From contig CANHMG010000007.1 in the NCBI GenBank assembly GCA_947461795.1, positions 1 to 49,038 on the forward strand: a DNA stretch of 49,038 nucleotides, written 5' to 3'. Positions 24,277 through 31,139 of the stretch are shown in pieces (the stretch's first letter is position 1; every line of letters starts with the position of its first letter). Origin of the DNA: Flavobacteriaceae bacterium (GTDB lineage: Bacteria; Bacteroidota; Bacteroidia; Flavobacteriales; Flavobacteriaceae). Position numbers and translations under genes: made by a program. The notes under the pieces are model-generated. The model did no database searches, was not told where the DNA came from, and saw only the letters and a program-made list of their open reading frames with translations.

Positions 24277-26859
24277 ATGAAAAAGATATTTGCAACATTG
24301 TCAGTTTTGGTTTCTTTTACTTTATTCAGCCAGATTATTAATTTTCCGGATCCGAATCTCAAAACGAAATTGCTTACTGCAAGTCCTACGAACACAAGGG
24401 CGAAAAATCTTTCGGGCTCCTTTTTCAAAATTGATGCTAATAATGACGGAGAAATTCAGGTGTCTGAAGCAACACAAGTCAGTTATATTGATGTAGACTG
24501 CACGCAAAGTACTTGTCAACCAGGAACAAAAATAACAAACTTACAAGGGATATCATCATTTGTGAACCTTGAATTCCTGAATTGCGGTTGGAATTCACTC
24601 ACTACAACTAATATACTTTCCAATACTTCCTTATTGCCAAACCTTAAAACACTTAAGTGCTATTGCAATAACCTTTCAGGAGTAATGAATGTTTCAACGT
24701 TTACGAGTCTTGAATCCCTGGATTTCAGCGGTAATTACTATATAACCGATGTTAATGTTTCTGGTTTGCTCAATTTGAAAGAACTTAATTGCGGTCAAAA
24801 CAATATCAGTCAGCTTAATCTTAGCAATACTCCAAATCTTGAATATTTGAAATGCTACATTAATCAACTAACGACATTAGATGTATCAGCTTTAACAAAC
24901 CTAAAAGAACTTGAATTTTACAGTAATACGATCTCATCAATTAATCTAAATGGTTTGACTAATCTCGAAAAATTGAGCTGCAGATACAATCAACTAAGTA
25001 GTCTTGACCTAAGCGGACATGCTAGCTTTCGATATCTGGATTGCCAATACAATGCGATTAATACTATCAATATTCAAGGTTCTCCAAATATCTTGTACTT
25101 ACAATGTGACAACAATCAAATTAGTAATTTAGATGTTTCCGAATGCACACTTTTGACGTATCTAAAATGTGATAATAATTTGATTGCCAACTTAAATATT
25201 ACTACACATGATTTAGATGGTATAGAAGTTCATAACAACCAACTTACGACTTTAGACATTGCAGGAAATCCTAATATCATGACCATGAACTGCAGGAATA
25301 ACCAGTTGGTTTCCATTTTTGCTAAGGGTTCTATTTTTACCGACGTTGATATGGGCGATTTTTTTAGTAGTTGGTACTTTAATGGAAATCCAGGACTTCA
25401 ATACTTTTGTTGCGATGATTCGAGGGAAGCGCAGGTTAGAGCTAGAGTTGTTTCTTATGGTTATGCAGATTGTGTTGTGAATTCTTATTGTTCCTTTGTT
25501 CCCGGCGGTGAATATTATACCCTACAAGGAAACCATAAATTCGATGGTGATAACAACGGATGTGATGCTTCAGATGCTTTGCTTCCTTATTTAAAGTATA
25601 ATATAACCGGGGGTTCAGCTACTGCTACCATCGTATCTAATGCGTCGGGGAATTACTTTATTCCGGTTCAAGCTGGCTTATATACTTTAACACCAATAAT
25701 TCAAAATCCAGCTTTTTTTACGATTTCTCCAAATGCAGTTAATGTTAATTTTCCAACTCAAGTTAGCCCAGTAATCCAAAATTTTTGCATTGCGGCATCG
25801 GGTATTCATCCAGATTTAGAAATTGTTTTACTGCCACGAATTGCACGACCAGGCTTTAACGTAACGTACTCAATCATCTACAAAAACAAAGGAACCCAAA
25901 CACAATCTGGTGCTATTAGTCTAACATTTAATGATGCTGTTTTAGATTTTGTTACTTCTAACCCAGCAGTTACTTCACAAGTTATAGATAATCTTACTTG
26001 GAACTTCACCAATCTGCAACCTTTTGAATCGAGAGCAATTGTAGTGACTTTGAATGTAAATTCTCCTTCAGAAGTGCCGCCGATAAGTGCTGGCGATATT
26101 TTAAGTTTCACTACGTCAATAAACAGTTCATTGATAGACGAAATGCCAAATGATAACACTTTTGTACTTAATCAAACCGTTGTCAATTCCTTCGATCCCA
26201 ACGACAAAACCTGTCTCGAAGGCAACACCATCACGCCCGAAATGGTCGGTAAAGAAGTGCATTATCTGATTCGTTTTGAAAATACCGGAACTGGTAACGC
26301 TGAAAATATCGTTGTTAGAGATTTGATTGACACCACAAAATTCGATATCAATTCATTAATTCCTATTGATGGCAGTCATCCTTTTGTCACCAAAATTTCC
26401 AACACCAACAAAGTCGAGTTTATTTTTGAAAACATCAACTTGCCTTTTGATGATGCGAACAACGATGGTTATGTTGCTTTTAAAATCAAAACCAAACCCA
26501 ACTTAGTTCTTGGCAATACTTTCAGCAATACGGCAAGTATTTATTTTGATTATAACTTTCCCATTGTTACGAATACAGCGACTACAACAGTGGCACTTTT
26601 AGCAAAATCCGATTTTGTGTTTGAGAATTATTTCAGCATTTATCCGAATCCAGCGAATGATGTTTTAAATATTAATACGAAGCAAGCCATAGAAGTAACT
26701 TCTATCAATATCTACAATGCGTTAGGGCAAGTTGTTTTGGTGATACCCAACGCGCAACAAACTATGTCGGTAGATGTTTCGAGTTTGAAAACGGGGAATT
26801 ATTTCTTGAAAATCAATTCTAATAGAGGAAGTTCGAGTGTGAAGTTTTTGAAGATGTAA
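24277..26859 (+). CDS. T9SS-secreted leucine-rich-repeat protein
   Basis: This 860-aa secreted protein has a signal peptide (1-19, ending LFSQ) and an EF-hand-like loop DANNDGEIQVSEA (near 53-65). At least ten LRRs of about 21 aa follow (about 85-375), of the pattern L--L-C--N-I--L-LS--. They carry recurring Cys (LKELNCGQNN, LEYLKCYINQ, LQCDNNQ). The middle contains a prealbumin/SdrD-like fold (about 425-510), then a DUF11/DUF7619-like beta domain with FDPNDKTCLEGNTITPE and YLIRFENTGTGNAENIVVRD (about 640-780). Residues 785-860 form a T9SS type A sorting domain: FSIYPNPANDVLNI, IYNALGQVV, LKTGNYFLKI, SSVKFLKM. A ligand-binding or adhesive role is likely from LRRs; target unknown. Confidence 0.9.
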   Translation: MKKIFATLSVLVSFTLFSQIINFPDPNLKTKLLTASPTNTRAKNLSGSFFKIDANNDGEIQVSEATQVSYIDVDCTQSTCQPGTKITNLQGISSFVNLEFLNCGWNSLTTTNILSNTSLLPNLKTLKCYCNNLSGVMNVSTFTSLESLDFSGNYYITDVNVSGLLNLKELNCGQNNISQLNLSNTPNLEYLKCYINQLTTLDVSALTNLKELEFYSNTISSINLNGLTNLEKLSCRYNQLSSLDLSGHASFRYLDCQYNAINTINIQGSPNILYLQCDNNQISNLDVSECTLLTYLKCDNNLIANLNITTHDLDGIEVHNNQLTTLDIAGNPNIMTMNCRNNQLVSIFAKGSIFTDVDMGDFFSSWYFNGNPGLQYFCCDDSREAQVRARVVSYGYADCVVNSYCSFVPGGEYYTLQGNHKFDGDNNGCDASDALLPYLKYNITGGSATATIVSNASGNYFIPVQAGLYTLTPIIQNPAFFTISPNAVNVNFPTQVSPVIQNFCIAASGIHPDLEIVLLPRIARPGFNVTYSIIYKNKGTQTQSGAISLTFNDAVLDFVTSNPAVTSQVIDNLTWNFTNLQPFESRAIVVTLNVNSPSEVPPISAGDILSFTTSINSSLIDEMPNDNTFVLNQTVVNSFDPNDKTCLEGNTITPEMVGKEVHYLIRFENTGTGNAENIVVRDLIDTTKFDINSLIPIDGSHPFVTKISNTNKVEFIFENINLPFDDANNDGYVAFKIKTKPNLVLGNTFSNTASIYFDYNFPIVTNTATTTVALLAKSDFVFENYFSIYPNPANDVLNINTKQAIEVTSINIYNALGQVVLVIPNAQQTMSVDVSSLKTGNYFLKINSNRGSSSVKFLKM

Positions 26860-26881
26860 TTGGAAAACATGCAAAATAAAG

Positions 26882-26934
26882 CCGCAGATTCACAGATTTT
26901 TTAAATTAATCTGCGAATCTGCGGTTGTTTTTTT
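26882..26934. terminator. Bidirectional terminator built from a palindromic repeat
   Basis: CCGCAGATTCACAGAT (26882-26897) pairs with ATCTGCGAATCTGCGG (26909-26924), one mismatch, T/A-rich loop, then TTGTTTTTTT. It stands between the convergent LRR gene and purB. The following ACTTAGCAACCTTCGCGGTA (26939-26958) resembles the decayed 8-nt-period repeats seen at 30.1 and 42.1 kb. Confidence 0.75.
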
Positions 26935-26963
26935 AAGACTTAGCAACCTTCGCGGTAAAAACC

Positions 26964-28310
26964 CTAAATCCCCAAATAATTACTCGGACTAATCGCCAAC
27001 AATTCCTTCTTGATCGCTTTCGAAACGTCTAAAGTTTCAATAAAGTCGTGAATCGCTTTTTTGTCGATGGTGGTGTTGGTTCGCGTCAAACCCTTCAACG
27101 CTTCATACGGATTCGGATAACCTTCACGACGTAAAATCGTTTGAATGGCTTCGGCAACTACCGCCCAGTTTTTGTCTAAATCTTCCGCAATTTTAGATTT
27201 GTTTAATAGTAGTTTGTCTAATCCTTTCAAGGTCGATTCAAACGCAATCAACGTATGTCCGAACGGCACGCCAATGTTTCTCAAAACCGTACTATCCGTC
27301 AAATCACGTTGCAATCGAGACAGTGGCAATTTCGCAGCAAGATGTTCGAAAATCGCATTGGCGATTCCTAAGTTTCCTTCTGAATTTTCAAAGTCGATGG
27401 GATTGACTTTATGTGGCATCGCCGATGAACCAATCTCTCCAGCTTTGATTTTTTGTTTGAAATAATCCATCGACACATACGTCCAAATGTCACGATCTAA
27501 ATCGATGATGATGGTGTTAATTCGCTTTAACGCATCGAAAAAAGCCGCAAAATGATCGTAATGTTCTATTTGTGTCGTAGGAAAAGAATGATGCAAACCC
27601 AACGTGCTTTCTACGAAATCGTTTCCGAATTTTCGCCAATCCACTTCTGGATACGCCACATGATGTGCGTTGTAATTCCCAGTAGCACCACCAAATTTAG
27701 CTGCAAATGGCACGTTGAATAACAAACGCATTTGTTCTTCCAAACGTTCTACAAAAACGGCAATTTCTTTCCCCAATCGAGTAGGAGAAGCAGGTTGCCC
27801 GTGGGTTCGAGCCAATAGAGGAATGTCGCTCCATTCGTCACTCAAATCCTTCAATTTGCTTACCAAAGCAATCAACGATTTTAAATAGACCTCCTGAAAT
27901 GCCTCTTTGGTCGATAATGGAATCGCAGTGTTATTAATATCTTGAGAAGTTAGTCCAAAATGAATGAATTCTTTATACGCTTCTAATCCCAACGCATCAA
28001 ATTTGTTTTTGATGAAATACTCCACTGCTTTTACATCGTGGTTGGTAACTTTTTCGGTTTCTTTAATTACTTGTGCGTCCTCACTAGTGAAATTCAAATA
28101 CAAATTTCGCAACAATTCAAAAGCACCCACATGAATTCCTTTGAGTTGAGGCAACGGCAATTCACATAGCGCGATGAAGTATTCAATTTCCACCAAAACA
28201 CGGTATTTAATTAAGGCTTCTTCTGAAAAATATTTAGAAAGAGATTCAGTTTTATTACGGTATCTACCATCAATAGGTGATACGGCGTTGAGTTCGTGTA
28301 GCGGATTCAT
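26964..28310 (-). CDS. purB: Adenylosuccinate lyase
   Basis: It catalyses two steps of purine synthesis: SAICAR to AICAR plus fumarate, and adenylosuccinate to AMP plus fumarate. The 448-aa fumarase/aspartase-superfamily enzyme shows TSQDINN (121-127), the general-acid region THGQPASPT (His170) and the signature GSSAMPHKVNPIDFENSEGN with catalytic Ser295/Ser296. The long form beginning MNPLHELNAVSPIDGRYR is the E. coli-like PurB subtype. It is complete and cytoplasmic. It converges with the LRR gene and is followed upstream on the same strand by repeat R3 and cobB. Confidence 0.97.
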   Translation of the reverse strand: MNPLHELNAVSPIDGRYRNKTESLSKYFSEEALIKYRVLVEIEYFIALCELPLPQLKGIHVGAFELLRNLYLNFTSEDAQVIKETEKVTNHDVKAVEYFIKNKFDALGLEAYKEFIHFGLTSQDINNTAIPLSTKEAFQEVYLKSLIALVSKLKDLSDEWSDIPLLARTHGQPASPTRLGKEIAVFVERLEEQMRLLFNVPFAAKFGGATGNYNAHHVAYPEVDWRKFGNDFVESTLGLHHSFPTTQIEHYDHFAAFFDALKRINTIIIDLDRDIWTYVSMDYFKQKIKAGEIGSSAMPHKVNPIDFENSEGNLGIANAIFEHLAAKLPLSRLQRDLTDSTVLRNIGVPFGHTLIAFESTLKGLDKLLLNKSKIAEDLDKNWAVVAEAIQTILRREGYPNPYEALKGLTRTNTTIDKKAIHDFIETLDVSKAIKKELLAISPSNYLGI

Positions 28311-28338
28311 TGTAGTCGTTGTGTTGTTTTTGAAAGCC

Positions 28339-28346
28339 CAAAGATA
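28339..28346 (-). promoter_or_regulatory. Candidate purB -7 box
   Basis: On the minus strand TATCTTTG (TAnnTTTG) lies 28 bp before the purB ATG. Confidence 0.5.
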
Positions 28347-28387
28347 AAGAGAATTATCGGGAAATGAATTTTAGATTTTCAATTTTT

Positions 28388-28500
28388 AAGGAGCTGATTG
28401 CTTCGTCTGTTCGCTCTTTAGGAGCACGGGTCCCGCTATCCGCTATATCTTTTGCTGGCTAAAGAAGCCAGCAAAAGGATGCCGCTGTTATCGGGGCTAG
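28388..28500 (-). repeat. Hairpin element family 1, copy R3 (with a duplicated end)
   Basis: In reverse orientation: AGGAGC ... GGGTCCCGCTATCCGCTATA, then the apical stem CTTTTGCTGGCT (28449-28460), loop AAAGA and AGCCAGCAAAAG (28466-28477, perfect 12 bp), then GATGCCGCTG and ATCGGGGCTAG. A second AAGGAGC end with CTTCGTCTGTTCGCTC is attached at 28388-28416, as if another repeat had joined the element. Confidence 0.88.
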
Positions 28501-28520
28501 AGAAACAAACAACCCTCAAC

Positions 28521-29210
28521 TCATACCAACTTCCCCAACTCTTTCGCTACGATTTCCATTCCCTTAGAACCTGTAGTTGCAATCACTTTAAGATTTGCTA
28601 GGTTGGGAATCGTCGTTGGATTAGGATCGATATAATAGATTGGAATATTTTCCTTGACATAATGCATCAGCCCAGCGGCTGGATAAACTTGAAGTGAGGT
28701 TCCAATGATAATTAGAATGTCTGCCTTTTGAACCAATTCTACGGCTTCGTCGAGTGCAGGAACCGCTTCGCCAAACCACACAATATGAGGTCGTAATTGA
28801 TGACCGTGGCTATCTTTGTCGCCCCATAGCAAATCATGTTCCCAGTGCAGAATGTCATTTTCATTGTTGTCGCTACGGACTTTAAAAAGTTCACCATGCA
28901 AATGCAATACGCTGCTACTTCCAGCTTGTTCGTGAAGGTTATCGACGTTTTGAGTGATGATTTGTACCTCGAAATGGTTTTCTAAATCGGCAAGAATTTG
29001 ATGTCCAAGATTGGGTTTTACTTCATGCAACTGACGTCGACGTTGATTGTAAAAATCGAGAACTAGTTCAGGGTTTTTTCTCCATCCTTCAGGCGTGGCA
29101 ACATCCAATACGTTGTGACCTTCCCACAATCCGTCGCTATCGCGAAACGTTTTGATTCCACTTTCTGCGGAGATACCGGCGCCTGATAGGATAACGAGTT
29201 TCTTTTTCAT
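28521..29210 (-). CDS. cobB: NAD-dependent protein deacylase (sirtuin, CobB-like)
   Basis: It removes acyl groups from lysines with NAD consumption. The 229 aa show GAGISAESGIKTFR (NAD-binding, 10-23), ITQNVDNLH (85-93), catalytic His105 in LHLHGEL, and IIGTSLQVYPAAGL. DFYNQRRR contains the Y-x-x-R pair (Tyr54, Arg57) of class III sirtuins that favour succinyl or malonyl lysine. The protein contains no cysteine at all: where CobB-type enzymes have the zinc-binding Cys pairs after HGELFKVR, here the segment is SDNNENDILHWEHDLLWG. It therefore lacks the structural zinc site. The gene begins close to a 13-bp inverted repeat and is transcribed away from trmH. Confidence 0.93.
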   Translation of the reverse strand: MKKKLVILSGAGISAESGIKTFRDSDGLWEGHNVLDVATPEGWRKNPELVLDFYNQRRRQLHEVKPNLGHQILADLENHFEVQIITQNVDNLHEQAGSSSVLHLHGELFKVRSDNNENDILHWEHDLLWGDKDSHGHQLRPHIVWFGEAVPALDEAVELVQKADILIIIGTSLQVYPAAGLMHYVKENIPIYYIDPNPTTIPNLANLKVIATTGSKGMEIVAKELGKLV

Positions 29211-29231
29211 GAGATAAAGATAGGAATTTTA

Positions 29232-29368
29232 GACACGCTTCGCTTTGGATTATTAGACGCGGCTGCTCCTTTCAGAACATTCAATGATAAAGGTTACGAC
29301 TATAGTTCAGGGTTCAAATCTAAAAGCCCTTAGGGCTAGTCTATAGCGAAGCGTGTCCAAAGCGAAGC
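29232..29368. repeat. Inverted-repeat element between cobB and trmH
   Basis: GACACGCTTCGCT (29232-29244) is exactly complementary to AGCGAAGCGTGTC (29345-29357). The overlapping GCTTCGCTTTGG (29237-29248) is complementary to CCAAAGCGAAGC (29357-29368). Two alternative pairings are therefore possible. AGCCCTTAGGGCT (29327-29339) is an inner palindrome. No coding capacity. Confidence 0.75.
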
Positions 29369-29428
29369 TTTTCTAGCAGGCGCAGCGGTATCCAAAAAAA
29401 AACTATTTTTACCAAAATTAATTCTCCT

Positions 29429-30094
29429 ATGATTGACTTGGAATATTTAAATTATCTCGAGGGAATTTTAACGGATAATAGAAAAGAAAGATTTCTAAAC
29501 GTATTGGCAACAAGAACCAATCATTTTACGGTGGCTATTGAAGATGTTTTTCAACTGCACAATACGAGTGCGGTCATGCGAAGTTGTGAGGTTTTTGGTA
29601 TTCAACAATTGAATGTTGTAGAGGAGAAATTTGGAAAAAGCATCGACAAAGAAATTGCCATGGGTGCTCAGAAATGGGTAGACGTGAATCGCTTTGAAAG
29701 TATATCGGCCTGTATTGATAATCTAAAGTCAAAAGGCTATCAGATTATAGCCACAACGCCTCACGAAAAGGATTGTTTGTTAGATGATTTTGATATTTCG
29801 AAACCGTCAGCCTTATTTTTTGGAACAGAACGCGATGGACTGTCTCAAGAAGTGCTTGAACAAGCGGATGGATTTTTAAAAATACCGATGGTTGGTTTTA
29901 CGGAGAGTTTGAATATATCGGTTTCGGCGGCTATTATTATTCAGAATTTAATGAGCAGATTGCATAAATCGGATATTGTATGGCAATTGAGCGACCATGA
30001 AATTTTAGAAAAAAGATTGGATTGGGCTCGAAAAACTATCAAAGACATTAAGCGTATTGAGGCGCGGTATTTTGAAGAGAAAGCTGCTAAGTAA
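29429..30094 (+). CDS. trmH: TrmH/SpoU-family RNA 2'-O-methyltransferase
   Basis: This 221-aa SPOUT-class methyltransferase transfers a methyl from SAM to a ribose 2'-OH, most likely tRNA Gm18. The three SpoU motifs are present in order: HNTSAVMRSCEVFG (motif 1, about 44-57), ALFFGTERDGLS (motif 2, about 130-141) and GFTESLNISVSAAI (motif 3, about 156-169), the trefoil-knot SAM site. The C-terminal Arg/Lys-rich helix (EKRLDWARKTIKDIKRIEAR) is typical of TrmH. The last codons run into an 8-nt-period array that contains the stop codon. Confidence 0.88.
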   Translation: MIDLEYLNYLEGILTDNRKERFLNVLATRTNHFTVAIEDVFQLHNTSAVMRSCEVFGIQQLNVVEEKFGKSIDKEIAMGAQKWVDVNRFESISACIDNLKSKGYQIIATTPHEKDCLLDDFDISKPSALFFGTERDGLSQEVLEQADGFLKIPMVGFTESLNISVSAAIIIQNLMSRLHKSDIVWQLSDHEILEKRLDWARKTIKDIKRIEARYFEEKAAK

Positions 30095-30117
30095 CTAAGG
30101 TTCTGAGTTGCTGAGTT
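30082..30117 (+). repeat. Degenerate 8-nt-period array overlapping the trmH stop
   Basis: Successive octamers AGCTGCTA, AGTAACTA, AGGTTCTG, AGTTGCTG and AGTT follow the consensus AGTTNCTG. The TAA of trmH is inside the array. Confidence 0.75.
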
Positions 30118-30137
30118 CGTTCAGCGTATGCGGAAAC

Positions 30138-30247
30138 CCTAGCCCCGATTGCAGCGGTTATCCTTTTGTGCTGCAGATATGCCCCTCGACTGCGCTCGGG
30201 GTGACAAGCACAAAAGATAATAGCGTAAAGCGGGAAATAGCTCTTAA
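30138..30247 (+). repeat. Hairpin element family 1, copy R4, carrying a nested family 2 arm
   Basis: CTAGCCCCGATTGCAGCGG ... ATCC, then the apical stem CTTTTGTGCT (30163-30172) with AGCACAAAAG (30207-30216), then ATAATAGCGTAAAGCGGGAA and ATAGCTCTTA. The loop between the two stem arms contains GCCCCTCGACTGCGCTCGGG plus GTGACAA, a left arm of palindromic family 2. Confidence 0.9.
30181..30206 (+). repeat. Palindromic family 2, lone left arm nested in R4
   Basis: GCCCCTCGACTGCGCTCGGG plus GTGACA matches the left arms at 3802 and 4212 except GGAGAC is GGTGAC. It sits inside the loop of the R4 hairpin. Confidence 0.88.
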
Positions 30248-30251
30248 AAAA

Positions 30252-30287
30252 ACTTAGCAACTCAGCGACATAGTAACTCAGTAACTA
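30252..30287 (-). repeat. Degenerate 8-nt-period array, inverted, overlapping the 30285 gene stop
   Basis: Octamers on the plus strand read ACTTAGCA, ACTCAGCG, ACATAGTA, ACTCAGTA and ACTA, the reverse complement of the AGTTNCTG pattern. It includes the TAG stop of the minus-strand gene at 30285. Together with 30082-30117 it brackets R4 in inverted orientation. Confidence 0.75.
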
Positions 30288-31052
30288 TTTTTTCTTCAAA
30301 ATTTTATAATCTTCATAACAACCACTGATGGCGTCCATGATTTGAAGGTCGTTGGCGGTTTTGATGAAGGATTCTGAATAATTGCAATGGTCTAGAATTT
30401 CAGCAATTTCCTTTTTGTCGATACCTAAAAGTACGGCAAGAGTTTCTCGGTCGAATTTGGATTCGAGCAAATTTCGAACGGTTTCATCTTTTTTAATTTG
30501 TTTCAACCTTTTCAATTCTTTGCCTTTCTTGCCGAAAAAATTATACAATTTATCGGCGGGATTAAACATAGAACCTAGTATGTTTCCAAAGGCATTAGGA
30601 GCATATTCGCCAGCTTCATACCCTTGAGGAAGCCCAGAAATACTGTATCTATAATTGTTTGGAGAGGGAATTAATTTCGAATCGACTTCTAAATAACCCG
30701 TCAAATAATAAGGTTGAATAATGATTTCTTCTAAGGCGATTGCCTTTTCCGTCATTTGAATTTTGGTAGTTTTATTTTTTACCCAATCGTTGGTAACTTT
30801 AATTTTTAAGGTTTGGAATCCGATATAGGAAAGTAATAAAGTATCGCTAACACTGACATTAATTTCAAAAAAACCTTTTTCATCTGAAACTGCGCCTGTC
30901 ACTTTGTTTAAGTTGATGATGTTTACATTAGCAACTGGCAGATTGAAATTATCATTGGTAATAGTTCCTGTAACTTTTGAAACTTCTTCTTTATTTTGAG
31001 AAAAAGAAATTTGGGAGAGCAATAAAAAGAAGAAGACTACAAGATATCTCAT
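30285..31052 (-). CDS. CarboxypepD_reg-like domain protein, secreted
   Basis: This 255-aa protein has a signal peptide (1-19, ending SFSQ) and a carboxypeptidase-regulatory-like domain of the TonB-receptor plug-associated type (about 25-110, KVTGTITNDNFNLPVANVNI, VSDEKGFFEI, LLLSYIGFQT). The rest (about 115-255) is Lys-rich and alpha-helical without a barrel, so it is not a SusC receptor. Stand-alone proteins of this kind are common in Flavobacteriia, with unknown role in the periplasm or envelope. It lies 87 bp downstream of the helicase gene on the same strand and could be read through from it. Confidence 0.85.
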   Translation of the reverse strand: MRYLVVFFFLLLSQISFSQNKEEVSKVTGTITNDNFNLPVANVNIINLNKVTGAVSDEKGFFEINVSVSDTLLLSYIGFQTLKIKVTNDWVKNKTTKIQMTEKAIALEEIIIQPYYLTGYLEVDSKLIPSPNNYRYSISGLPQGYEAGEYAPNAFGNILGSMFNPADKLYNFFGKKGKELKRLKQIKKDETVRNLLESKFDRETLAVLLGIDKKEIAEILDHCNYSESFIKTANDLQIMDAISGCYEDYKILKKK

Positions 31053-31139
31053 ATGGGATTTTAAAAGTTTAAAAGTAATAAAACGCCCTAAGATATTTTG
31101 TAGTCTTCCTTATTATTATAAGAAAATTAACAAAAAAGT

